Source: an uncultured Eubacteriales bacterium (GTDB lineage Bacteria; Bacillota_A; Clostridia; Christensenellales; Aristaeellaceae). Taken from it: a stretch of DNA of 45,355 bases. Below are positions 34,409 through 42,659 of the stretch, piece after piece. A program made the translations under genes and the position numbers. The DNA is taken from NCBI GenBank assembly GCA_944333375.1, contig CALVKX010000001.1:1-45355 (forward strand). The letters run 5' to 3'. The notes beneath the pieces are model-generated. The model worked only from the letters and a program-made list of their open reading frames with translations, had not been told where the DNA came from and did not search any database. Each line of letters begins with the position of its first letter. The first letter of the stretch is position 1.

Positions 34409-35929
34409 ATGGTAGCGGCGAAAGTTGTCATAGTCGAAGACAATCCCGTGACGCTGCGCTCTCTGATTCAGACCATCGACTGGCAGGCGCTTAACTGCGA
34501 AATAGCCGGCTACGCCTCCGACGGAGAAAGCGGCCGCGATCTGATCCTCAGTGCCCGGCCTGACCTGCTCCTGGCTGACATCTTCATGCCGCAGATCGAT
34601 GGGTTGCAGATGCTGGAGGAAGTGCGCCAGGAACTTCCCGACATGAAGGTAATCATCATCACTGGCTATGAGCGTTTTCAGTATGCCAGCCGCGCCATCA
34701 AACTGTCTGTGTTTGACTATATCCTCAAACCCATCCGAAACGAGGAACTGATCCAGTCCGTGCAGCGCGCGCTGCAGGAGGCGCGCGAAAAGCGCGAGAC
34801 GCTTTCAGTGCGCAGGCAAGCCAACCGGCTCTTGCGCCAGGCGCAGATGCTGTCTCTGTTGACCAACTTCTCCCGCGTTGGGCTGAACGTGCATCAAATG
34901 CTGGATAATGCGCAGCTCTATGCGAAAGCCTACTATTTTATTATCGTTCAGCCTGAAAACGTGCATGCGTTTCCCCCCTCCGTGCTGGAGGGGGTGGACG
35001 GGCTGCTGACCGACTGGCAGTCGCGAACGCTCTCCATCATTCTTTACGACTCGCTGGTGCTGTATGTCATGTGCGAGGATGCAGGTGACGGCTGGCGCAG
35101 GGAAGCGACGGAAATCGCCACGCGGATTGCCGATGCGCTTCCTGAAAGGGTGTGCATCGGCATCAGTGCGCTTGCAACTTCGCAGCATCAGATCCGAAAG
35201 ACGTATCAGCAGGCCCGTCAGGCGCTATGGGAAAACACCATGAATCAGGAGGAGAGCGTCTGCGGTTTCTATTCCCAGGAAGAACCCATGGGCGACAGCG
35301 CCATGGCGAAGATGCAGCAGCAGATGTCCCAGCTCATTGAGACGGCCGATCTCAGCGATGAATCCGCCCAGGAGGCCGCCCGCGTAATTGTCCGGCTCAG
35401 CGGCCAGCAGTACAGCCATCTGCGGGCGCTGGTGTCGCTGTATGTGCTGTTGCTGAGCAAGAAGTTTCCGCCAAGCAGCAACGGGGACGTGGACAAGGCG
35501 CTCAACGATGCGTGGTATGTAACAGGCGAGACGGAAGTAAGCCGGTGCCTGCAGGCGCTCAGCGCCATGCTGCGCAGGGAAAACCGTGAGAAATCGGATC
35601 AGTGTTCCCTGCTGACCAAAAATGTATTGGAATACATCCGCCTGCATGGCGCTGAATCCCTCAAGCTCAACGATGTTGCCGATCACTTTCAGGTCAGCGC
35701 GAACTATCTTTCAGCCCTTATCAGCCGGGAGACAGGCGTGCTTTTTCACAATCATGTGTTGCGTGCCAAGATGGACATCGCCCATACGCTGCTGGCAGAT
35801 CCCCGCATCCGCGTCGAAGAGGTGGCTCACGCGGTGGGCTACAGCAACTATGTTTCCTTTTATAACGTATTCAAGCGGCTGGAGCACATGACTCCTACAC
35901 AGTACCGGGAGCGCCTGGCAAAGCAGTAA
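34409..35929 (+). CDS. YesN-type response regulator with AraC HTH output
   Basis: 506 aa. ATG 34409 follows AGGAGGG with about 9 nt spacing; ATG 34388 lies before that site. Residues 1-120 form a receiver with acidic pair E10-D11, phosphoacceptor D57 (LLLADIFMP), T85 and K107 (DYILKPI). The middle about 270 residues are the poorly conserved YesN linker. The C-terminal about 100 residues are an AraC-type double HTH: LKLNDVADHFQVSANYLSAL and IRVEEVAHAVGYSNYVSFYN with MTPTQYRE. It should respond to the YesM-type kinase at 39897 and activate the adjacent transporter genes, perhaps also the divergent operon. Confidence 0.94.
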   Translation: MVAAKVVIVEDNPVTLRSLIQTIDWQALNCEIAGYASDGESGRDLILSARPDLLLADIFMPQIDGLQMLEEVRQELPDMKVIIITGYERFQYASRAIKLSVFDYILKPIRNEELIQSVQRALQEAREKRETLSVRRQANRLLRQAQMLSLLTNFSRVGLNVHQMLDNAQLYAKAYYFIIVQPENVHAFPPSVLEGVDGLLTDWQSRTLSIILYDSLVLYVMCEDAGDGWRREATEIATRIADALPERVCIGISALATSQHQIRKTYQQARQALWENTMNQEESVCGFYSQEEPMGDSAMAKMQQQMSQLIETADLSDESAQEAARVIVRLSGQQYSHLRALVSLYVLLLSKKFPPSSNGDVDKALNDAWYVTGETEVSRCLQALSAMLRRENREKSDQCSLLTKNVLEYIRLHGAESLKLNDVADHFQVSANYLSALISRETGVLFHNHVLRAKMDIAHTLLADPRIRVEEVAHAVGYSNYVSFYNVFKRLEHMTPTQYRERLAKQ

Positions 35930-36023
35930 AAACAGCGCTTCGCGTCATGGCGCACCACTTTTCGCAGATGCTTTATCCGTACCCGAAAATCTTTTTTTCT
36001 CCGGGAAGACGGAAGGAATCGAC

Positions 36024-36269
36024 TGTCACGGTTTCACCGTGCTCAGACTGTCAAAAAACCCTTCAGGGAGGTTCGGAGGGCCACAGCCCTCCGAGCTGTA
36101 TTCCGAATCCAGCGACATGTGCGGTGGATTCGGAAGCCTTGCGCAGCAAGGTTTCCTTGCACGTTTCCCCGGCCGCGCCGCAGGCGCAGGGGAAACGTGT
36201 CCTGGCGGAAAAGATCGCCGCAGGCGAGCTTTTTCGACACGCTGTGTCACGGTTTCACCGTGCTTTTTT
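36024..36269 (+). repeat. Block of tandem hairpins with a repeated palindrome
   Basis: At least eight perfect stem-loops stand side by side. They are CACGGT/ACCGTG (36027-36041), TCGGAGGGC/GCCCTCCGA (36073-36094), TTCCGAATCCA/TGGATTCGGAA (36101-36135), CCTTGC/GCAAGG (36137-36151), CACGTTTCCCC/GGGGAAACGTG (36160-36199, enclosing GCGCC/GGCGC), TCGCC/GGCGA (36215-36227), GACAC/GTGTC (36236-36248) and a second CACGGT/ACCGTG (36248-36262). Several loops are GCA. The 20-mer TGTCACGGTTTCACCGTGCT is repeated exactly at 36024 and 36245. The last hairpin runs into six T's and looks like an intrinsic terminator. No gene is seen. Confidence 0.8.
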
Positions 36270-36321
36270 AACGTCACAAAAAAAGAGTGGATTTTAAGAA
36301 GGATTTCATAAAAACGATGCA

Positions 36322-36350
36322 TATACAGACGGTCACTTTTTTGCCATAAT
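36322..36350 (+). promoter_or_regulatory. Promoter of the solute-binding protein gene
   Basis: TATACA (36322-36327), 17 bp, CATAAT (36345-36350), with TG at 36342-36343 making an extended -10. It lies 112 nt before the start codon, after the hairpin block. Confidence 0.55.
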
Positions 36351-36462
36351 AAATCTAACAAAAGGCTTTCCCTTGCCGGAGGGAAGGCTGCCGTTCTCTT
36401 TTTCCCAAGCGGTCGGACGTGCCGCCAACAAAAAGGGCACTTTGCCCAAGGAGGTTAACCAA

Positions 36463-37770
36463 ATGAGGAAACTGTTGTCACTGATTCTGATTCTGGTCCT
36501 GTGCGCCGCCATGGTTCCTGCTGCGCTGGCGGAAGGCGACGTGATCGAAATCACGGTGTTCCATTACATGGTGGAAGGCGATAAGGCTGAAGGCATGGAG
36601 AAGATCCAGGAGCTTTTCAAACAGGCGCATCCCGAAGTGACCATCGAATTTGAGAACCTGGCCTACTCTCAGGGAACCGACTTCTGGCCGCAGCTGGAAA
36701 CGGCCATTGCCGCGGGCGACAATCCCGAAATCATCATGGGCAACCCCGGTTTGTATGTCAACCTCATTGAAGAGGGATATATCATGGACCTGACCGGGAA
36801 CGAGGTCATCCAGGAGCTTGGCCTGAGCGCCGGCGACATGGGGGACGTTTCCTATCAGGGCAAATGGTACGCCTATCCTGTGGACTTCAAGTCCTGGGGC
36901 GTGTTCTACAACACCAAGATCTTTGAGGAGCTTGGCCTGGAAGTGCCCAGCACCAAGACTGAGCTGCTGGCCATCTGCGAAACGCTCCAGGAAAACGGCA
37001 TCACGCCCTGGGCCAACTGGTATGCCGACGGCGCTTCCGTCGACATTGAGATGCGTCCGGTGCTGTGGACCAAGGCGCTGGCCAACGGCGACAAAGACAT
37101 GTTCGAGAAGCTCATGAGCGGCGAGAAGAAGGTCACCGACTATCCGTACTTTGCCGAGGCCCTTGAGATCTGGGGCGAGCGCATGGGAGACTGGGCCGCG
37201 CCCAACGCGACCTCCAACAAGCAGACCGACGCCAACGAAATGTTCATCTCCGGCCAGGCTGGCATGCTCTATCAGGGCACCTGGAATATCGGCAGCATCG
37301 AAAGCCTGATTGGCGGCACGGACTTTGAATATGGCTTCTTCCTCTGCCCCACGGATGACAGCGGCGATCCGCCGGTACTGGGTGTGCAGGTGGACCAGTC
37401 CTTCATGGTCAACTCCAAGTCCGACAACGCCGAGTGGGGCCAGAAGTTCCTTGAGTTCTGGCTGACCGACTGCATGGGCCTGTGGTCTGACGAGAGCTAT
37501 CAGCCCTGCATTACCGGCGCGACCACCGAAAACACGCCCGAGCTGCTGCTGACGCTGCTTGAGGCCAAGGCTTCCGGGAACACTGCCTGTTACGGCGACT
37601 TCACCGCGCCCTTCTCCTCTGCGTTCACCAGCGCCTACCGCAAAGCGTTGACCGCGTGGGCCGTGTACTGCTGCACTGGCACGGAGTCCTCCGGCGTCAA
37701 CTCGGTGGAGACCTGCCTGGCTTATATGCAGGAGCTCTTTGACGAGGAGATCGCGCAGGCTGCGTTGTAA
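36463..37770 (+). CDS. Extracellular sugar-binding protein of an ABC transporter
   Basis: 435 aa from ATG 36463, with AAGGAGGTT upstream. A Sec signal peptide (MRKLL, hydrophobic to about residue 20) ends at ALA/EGD near residue 23. A cysteine at 14 is not in a good lipobox, so anchoring is uncertain. The body is a family-1 type binding protein: FKQAHPEVTIEFEN, AIAAGDNPEIIM, WYAYPVDFKSWGVFYNTKIF, and the aromatic GQAGMLYQGTWNIG. The product would bring a carbohydrate to the two permeases downstream. No ATPase gene is present, as is usual where a shared MsmK-type ATPase is used. Confidence 0.93.
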   Translation: MRKLLSLILILVLCAAMVPAALAEGDVIEITVFHYMVEGDKAEGMEKIQELFKQAHPEVTIEFENLAYSQGTDFWPQLETAIAAGDNPEIIMGNPGLYVNLIEEGYIMDLTGNEVIQELGLSAGDMGDVSYQGKWYAYPVDFKSWGVFYNTKIFEELGLEVPSTKTELLAICETLQENGITPWANWYADGASVDIEMRPVLWTKALANGDKDMFEKLMSGEKKVTDYPYFAEALEIWGERMGDWAAPNATSNKQTDANEMFISGQAGMLYQGTWNIGSIESLIGGTDFEYGFFLCPTDDSGDPPVLGVQVDQSFMVNSKSDNAEWGQKFLEFWLTDCMGLWSDESYQPCITGATTENTPELLLTLLEAKASGNTACYGDFTAPFSSAFTSAYRKALTAWAVYCCTGTESSGVNSVETCLAYMQELFDEEIAQAAL

Positions 37771-37815
37771 GCATCTTTGACGCATGGAATCAACGGATTT
37801 TCATGGTGTCAAGCA

Positions 37816-37844
37816 GGACGGCTGACTGTCCCGGTCAGCCGTCC
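37816..37844 (+). promoter_or_regulatory. Stable hairpin after the binding-protein gene
   Basis: A perfect 11-bp stem, GGACGGCTGAC (37816-37826) with GTCAGCCGTCC (37834-37844), 7-nt loop, with no T run after it. Such hairpins often shield the binding-protein mRNA and let some transcription continue into the permeases. The further palindrome GGGCCGGACGTCCGGCCC fills 37949-37966. The 271-nt spacer holds no gene. Confidence 0.65.
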
Positions 37845-38041
37845 TCGGTCCTTCAAAAAGGGCGTTGCGCGCATTGGCTGACTTATTCCTTCCAGCGCCG
37901 TTGCGTGTGTCGTTGGGGCTGGAATGACTCCACGGGCAAGGAGAATTCGGGCCGGACGTCCGGCCCACCCGGCGGAGGCATCCGCCCGCGCTTCTATCCC
38001 TTCTCGCAATGCTTTCTACCAACGACAGGAGCGATCAAGAT

Positions 38042-38923
38042 ATGGGCAAAGATCTTCGTCCTCGCCAGCTTACAGGGTATTCCAGACGCACGCATTTGAG
38101 CAACGCACTGTTTCTGCTACCCACCATAGTGCTCTTCACCTTCGTGGTGCTGATCCCTTTTTTTCAAGGAATCCCCTATTCGTTTACAAGCTGGAAAAGC
38201 ATCGTCAGTACCGATCATCCCTTCAACGGGATTGCAAATTACAAGTATCTGCTGGAAAACAAATATTTTCGCATGTCCCTTGGCGTCACCTTCAACTTTA
38301 CCATCCAGTACCTGCTGTGGTCCAATGTGCTGGGCTTTTCTCTGGCGCTTCTGATCCACAAATCCTCTTTGTTTAACAACATCTCCCGCACCATCTTTTT
38401 CCTTCCTTTTACCATCTCGGTCACGGCAGGCGCCATCGTCTGGTCCTATGTATTTACGGACGTTTACAGTCCGCTGACAGGTAATGTAAGTCCCTTGGGA
38501 CTGCCGTCACAGGTAGTTCCGGCCATGGCCATCATGGCCGCCTGGCGTGATATGGGGTACTGCATGTTGATTTATATCGCCGCGCTTCAAACCATCTCTC
38601 AGGATTTCTATGAGGCCGCCACCGTGGAGGGAGCAAATGCGTGGCAGAAGTTTATTCACATTACCATTCCCATGATTGTCCCCGCCTTTACCACCAACAT
38701 CACGCTCATTCTGGCATGGGGCCTGAGAACCTTTGACTTGCCCATGGTGGTGGCTGCCAACCTTCAGGAAGGGCAGACTACGGCGGTTTATATCTACCAG
38801 TCCATCTTTGCCAACAATAAGGCAAGCCTTGGCCAGGCGGCAGCCATTATTCTGACCGTGATCCTGATTGTCCTGACGCAGATTGTTACGCGTGTACTGC
38901 GCCGTTTGGAGGTGGAGACATGA
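38042..38923 (+). CDS. Sugar ABC transporter permease (MalF/UgpA type)
   Basis: 293 aa. ATG 38042 has AGGAG about 10 nt upstream. Six membrane helices can be read, with the first in residues about 22-45 (LFLLPTIVLFTFVVLIPFF). The cytoplasmic EAA loop is YEAATVEGANAWQKFIHITIP, which contacts the ATPase. It overlaps the second permease by 4 nt. Length and layout are normal for the family. Confidence 0.94.
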   Translation: MGKDLRPRQLTGYSRRTHLSNALFLLPTIVLFTFVVLIPFFQGIPYSFTSWKSIVSTDHPFNGIANYKYLLENKYFRMSLGVTFNFTIQYLLWSNVLGFSLALLIHKSSLFNNISRTIFFLPFTISVTAGAIVWSYVFTDVYSPLTGNVSPLGLPSQVVPAMAIMAAWRDMGYCMLIYIAALQTISQDFYEAATVEGANAWQKFIHITIPMIVPAFTTNITLILAWGLRTFDLPMVVAANLQEGQTTAVYIYQSIFANNKASLGQAAAIILTVILIVLTQIVTRVLRRLEVET

Positions 38924-39804
38924 CCGCCAGACCTGTAAGCATGGACCGACTGTTTGAGAAAAACAGTCTTCCTCATCACCGAAGGGCATTTCGCAGGTTC
39001 CTGCGGGTGACGTTTATTCTGCTGCTATTGATCGTGGTGCTGTCCCCGTTTTATGTGGCCGTACTCTACGCCTTTAAGCCCGCCACAGAAATCACCGCCA
39101 ACCGGCTGGCCTTCAGCAAAAACCCAACGCTGGAAAACTTCCATAATGTGATTTTTGAAAACGAGCTGTTTGGCATCGGTTTTAAAAACAGCGTCATTAA
39201 CACCATTCCCACCGTTTTGATCCTGATGGGATTCACCTCCATGGCCGCGTGGGTTCTGGCACGCTATGACGGCCGCGTCTACCGACTGATCTACGCGGTG
39301 CTGACGCTGGGCCTGCTCATCCCCTTCCAGTGCTTCGAGCTTCCGCTCTTTCTCAACTGGTACAACATGGGGCTTGTCAGCACCAACATCGGCTTTATCA
39401 TCGCCCGCTCCGGCCTGCAGATTTCCATCAGCATGGTGGCCGTTACCGGCTTTGTCAAGACCGTTCCCCGAGAGCTTGAACAGGCCGCAAGCATTGATGG
39501 CTGCAATCGGTTCCAGACGTTCTGGAAGGTTGTCTTTCCGCTGATGACCCCCATCAACGTCACTCAGCTCGTGCTCAATACCCTCTTTATCTGGAACGAT
39601 TATTCCACTTCCATCATCCTGCTGCGCGAGAAGGATTCCAAAAGCCTCACCCTTGCCCAGATTCAGTATTTTAACGGCAAGACCACCGAGCTCAACGAAG
39701 CGTTCGCCTTCTTCATCCTGGCCATGATTCCCATTCTGGCGCTGTATCTGCTCTGTCAGAAGTATATTATCAGCGGTATTACCGCGGGAGCTGTCAAGGG
39801 CTGA
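38920..39804 (+). CDS. Sugar ABC transporter permease (MalG/UgpE type)
   Basis: 294 aa, starting in the ATGA overlap with the first permease. The first membrane helix (VTFILLLLIVVLSPFYVAVLY) is followed by a periplasmic region with FKPATEI. The EAA loop is LEQAASIDGCNRFQTFWKVV. Typical MalG features include IPFQCFELPLFLNWYNMGLV. Together with its partner it forms the channel for the sugar delivered by the protein at 36463. Confidence 0.94.
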   Translation: MTARPVSMDRLFEKNSLPHHRRAFRRFLRVTFILLLLIVVLSPFYVAVLYAFKPATEITANRLAFSKNPTLENFHNVIFENELFGIGFKNSVINTIPTVLILMGFTSMAAWVLARYDGRVYRLIYAVLTLGLLIPFQCFELPLFLNWYNMGLVSTNIGFIIARSGLQISISMVAVTGFVKTVPRELEQAASIDGCNRFQTFWKVVFPLMTPINVTQLVLNTLFIWNDYSTSIILLREKDSKSLTLAQIQYFNGKTTELNEAFAFFILAMIPILALYLLCQKYIISGITAGAVKG

Positions 39805-39816
39805 AATCCGTGGAAT

Positions 39817-39854
39817 AAAAACGTTCTCCGCAACCTGGGTTTGGAGGACGTTTT
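39817..39854 (+). terminator. Hairpin between permease and histidine kinase genes
   Basis: A 12-bp stem, AAAACGTTCTCC (39818-39829) with GGAGGACGTTTT (39843-39854), including one G-T pair, and a 13-nt loop. It ends in TTTTCTAT. It could terminate or attenuate transcription into the kinase gene, lowering sensor levels relative to the transporter. Confidence 0.6.
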
Positions 39855-39896
39855 CTATATGATACCAGATGCTGAAACGACGGAAAGGGAGAGCTG

Positions 39897-41678
39897 ATGA
39901 AGCGTTTTAAGGACTGGTCCTTCCAAAACAAGCTGTTTTTTATCAACCTGCTCATTGTGCTGCTGGTGGTCTTTGCCATCACCACGGTGATGACCCAGAC
40001 CGCTGCCCGGATGGCAACCAACAGCAACTTCGCCAGCCTAAACCTGCTTACCGAACAGGCCCTCATTAATTTCTCCACCTCGACCGCCAGCGTGCAAAGC
40101 CATCTTTATACCACCAGCGTAAGTTGTGGCACGGCGCAGCAGATGAAGTCCATGCTTAACAAAAGCCCGGACAGCATTGGCTACCCGGAGGCACGGCAGG
40201 CTCTGATTCTTGCGCTGAGCCGAATGGTGGATACCGGCGCAGATTATGACTATGTCACCGTGCGGCTGGAGGATGGCCGCTTTTTTAGCAGCGACATCAT
40301 CGGTGTGCAGGCTGCCGGGGCCAGCGAAGAGGCCGAACACCTCCTGTCTCAGCCGGAATACAGCCAGAAACAGTACGGCCGTGCGCAATGGGTGCGTACA
40401 GGAACGGGCAACCTGTTCCTGCTGCGCGACGTCTACACCACCTCTCCCCTCAAATATGTGGGCCGTATCGCCGCCAGGATCCGAAAAAACGCGCTGGTTG
40501 ATTTGGGACAATATAATCAGACGCTGCACTGCGGCCTGCTGTTTTTTGACGAGAACGATACGTTGGTATCCTCTGTGGGCCTTGATGAGAGCGATGATCT
40601 GCTGTCGCTGGCAAAGGCAGGCGTGGCGTCGGCTTTCGCTGCCGCAGAAAAAAACTATACCACCTGCACGCGTACCTATGAGGGATGGCAGGCCGTTGGC
40701 CTGCTGCCAATCTCTGTCGTAAACGAGGTGCGTCACGCCACGCTGCGCAGCGGTGTGCTCGTGGCGCTGCTTGGCGCACTGTGCGGGCTGATTGTGGCTC
40801 GCGTGATGGGCCATCGCATGTCCCGACAGGTGCGAGAGCTGGTAACCTGCATGAATCAGGTGGCTGCGGGCGACCTCAGCGTCGTCATGCCCATCGAAAG
40901 CCATGATGACATCGGCATCCTGACCGAGCACTTCAATCAGATGACGGACCGGGTCCGCAGCCTTTTGGACAAGGTGGTTCAGGAAGAAAACCGCAAGGGT
41001 GTTGCGGAATATCAAAACCTCGAATACCGCTATCGCTTTTTGCAGTGGCAGATCAATCCCCATTTTATCTACAACGCGCTGGAAACCGTCAATGCGCATG
41101 CCAAACTGGATGGAAACCCCGAGCTGAGCGAAATGATTACGATGCTCTCGGCTTACTTCCGCCAGAACGCGGAAGCGATGCGAAGGCGTTTCTCCACGGT
41201 ACGCTGCGAATTTCAAAGCCTGAGGCAGTATGTCGAAATCTATCGTCATATCTATGGCGACGCACTTAGGGCATCCTTTGACATCTCCCCCGGGGCCGAG
41301 GAGGCGCTGGTGCCCACCATGATTATGCAACCGATTCTGGAAAACGCGCTGATTCACGGTAAGGTCCCTCATGCGGATCGTCCCATCATCGCCCGGGCCG
41401 TCATAGACGGCGACAGGCTGGTCATCAGCATACGCGACCAGGGGCATGGCATGTCCGAGGAGACGATTGAGCGGATTTTGCGTACGGGAGCGCAGAAGGA
41501 GGAAACGGGCGAGAACGACCGTGCATCGCTTGGGGTGCGTAATGTGTTGGACCGCATGCGGCTGCTCTATGGCGACGAGGCGAGCATGTCCATTGAAAGC
41601 GAGCTAAACGTAGGCACCTGCGTGACGGTATCGCTTCCCCTGACCTATCACCAGGCCGCGGCGTCGGAAGAAATCTAG
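39897..41678 (+). CDS. YesM-type sensor histidine kinase
   Basis: 593 aa with GGGAGAG before ATG 39897. A membrane helix lies at about 12-33 and a second at about 285-305, enclosing an about 250-residue extracellular sensor. A HAMP domain follows (306-358), then the His_kinase region with H389 in LQWQINPHFIYNALE. The HATPase domain has the N box QPILENALIHG, the G box DQGHGMSEE and SLGVRNVLDRM. It should phosphorylate the YesN-type regulator at 34409 and sense the sugar or its binding protein. Confidence 0.94.
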   Translation: MKRFKDWSFQNKLFFINLLIVLLVVFAITTVMTQTAARMATNSNFASLNLLTEQALINFSTSTASVQSHLYTTSVSCGTAQQMKSMLNKSPDSIGYPEARQALILALSRMVDTGADYDYVTVRLEDGRFFSSDIIGVQAAGASEEAEHLLSQPEYSQKQYGRAQWVRTGTGNLFLLRDVYTTSPLKYVGRIAARIRKNALVDLGQYNQTLHCGLLFFDENDTLVSSVGLDESDDLLSLAKAGVASAFAAAEKNYTTCTRTYEGWQAVGLLPISVVNEVRHATLRSGVLVALLGALCGLIVARVMGHRMSRQVRELVTCMNQVAAGDLSVVMPIESHDDIGILTEHFNQMTDRVRSLLDKVVQEENRKGVAEYQNLEYRYRFLQWQINPHFIYNALETVNAHAKLDGNPELSEMITMLSAYFRQNAEAMRRRFSTVRCEFQSLRQYVEIYRHIYGDALRASFDISPGAEEALVPTMIMQPILENALIHGKVPHADRPIIARAVIDGDRLVISIRDQGHGMSEETIERILRTGAQKEETGENDRASLGVRNVLDRMRLLYGDEASMSIESELNVGTCVTVSLPLTYHQAAASEEI

Positions 41679-41718
41679 GACATGATGAATTTCAAAATAA
41701 AATACAGAATTCGGTATA

Positions 41719-41753
41719 TTGACGTTTTTTCGTCCAAAACGTACACTTTGGAC
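41719..41753 (+). promoter_or_regulatory. Promoter with an overlapping inverted-repeat operator
   Basis: TTGACG (41719-41724), 17 bp, TACACT (41742-41747). An inverted repeat, GTCCAAA (41732-41738) and TTTGGAC (41747-41753) with an 8-nt centre, spans the -10. A bound regulator would block the promoter. It drives the amino-sugar genes starting at 41796. Confidence 0.6.
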
Positions 41754-41795
41754 ATGATCTGGTGGTCAACACAATCTTAGAGGGAGGTATCTGTT

Positions 41796-42650
41796 ATGAA
41801 GGATTATCGTACCATAGCTGCATCCGATCTGGGAAAAGGAAGCCGGATTGCCCTGGAATTATGCGAAACGGAAGTTGATCTGTATTGGAAGATGGCCATG
41901 GAAGTGGCCGAACTGATTGAGAGCAACAACCAACGCGGCGAGCCGACGGTCATGATCGTGCCCTATGGCCCGCTGGGTCCTTATGCGCGCCTTCTCTATC
42001 TGGTCAACAAGCGGCGCATCAGCCTGAAAAACTGCTGGTTTATCAATATGGATGAGTATCTTGACCAGCATCAGGCCTATCTTCCCAAGGATGATCCGCT
42101 TTCCTTCCGGGGCGGAATGGATCGCATTTTCTACGGACTGGTGGATGAGGAGCTCAACGTGCCTGAGCAGCAGCGCATTTTCCCCGAGCCCGGCAACGAG
42201 CAGTACATCTGGGAATTGATCCAGCGCTTTGGCAAACTGGACATGTGCTGGGGCGGCGTGGGCATTACAGGTCACATTGCGTTCAACGAGCCGCCGGAGA
42301 GTGGAGAGAGCTGCACGGATGAGGAATTTCTGGAGCGCCCCACCCGTATCCTCAGGATTGCGCGCGAGACCAAAACCATCAACGCCTATATGAATGCCGG
42401 TGCCGATCTTGACGCCATTCCCGACTACTGCATCACGGTGGGAATGAAGGAGATCAACTTTGCCCGGAAGATCCGCATGCTCATGCCCCGCGACTGGAAT
42501 GCCGCTATCCTTCGAAAGGCTCTGCACGGCCCCATCACATGTCATGTGCCGGTGTCGCTGTTCCAGAATCACCCGGACGCCAAGATCTATGCGCTCGCGC
42601 TTGCAGCTACCACGCCCGTGGTGCCGGAAATCCGCGTGTACAACAAATAG
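41796..42650 (+). CDS. Glucosamine-6-phosphate deaminase family protein (divergent, copy 1)
   Basis: 284 aa, with GAGGGAGG before ATG 41796. The NagB fold is recognisable from NMDEYLDQHQ (D86-E87) and GGVGITGHIAFNEPPE (153-168). H160 and E165 match the catalytic His and Glu of E. coli NagB, but the usual Asp/Asn of the G-D-G-H motif is T158, and the phosphate loop reads VPYGPLGPY instead of the P-T-G-G-T-P type. It would convert an amino-sugar phosphate to a ketose phosphate plus ammonia, but the changes suggest another substrate or reduced activity. It lies directly before nagA. Confidence 0.82.
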   Translation: MKDYRTIAASDLGKGSRIALELCETEVDLYWKMAMEVAELIESNNQRGEPTVMIVPYGPLGPYARLLYLVNKRRISLKNCWFINMDEYLDQHQAYLPKDDPLSFRGGMDRIFYGLVDEELNVPEQQRIFPEPGNEQYIWELIQRFGKLDMCWGGVGITGHIAFNEPPESGESCTDEEFLERPTRILRIARETKTINAYMNAGADLDAIPDYCITVGMKEINFARKIRMLMPRDWNAAILRKALHGPITCHVPVSLFQNHPDAKIYALALAATTPVVPEIRVYNK

Positions 42651-42659
42651 GGGTGGCTT

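Noticed and set aside
36478..37785. Long - strand frame of about 435 codons opposite the solute-binding protein
   Set aside because: Mirror of a real gene with a signal peptide; His/Gly/Val-biased content and no start signal.
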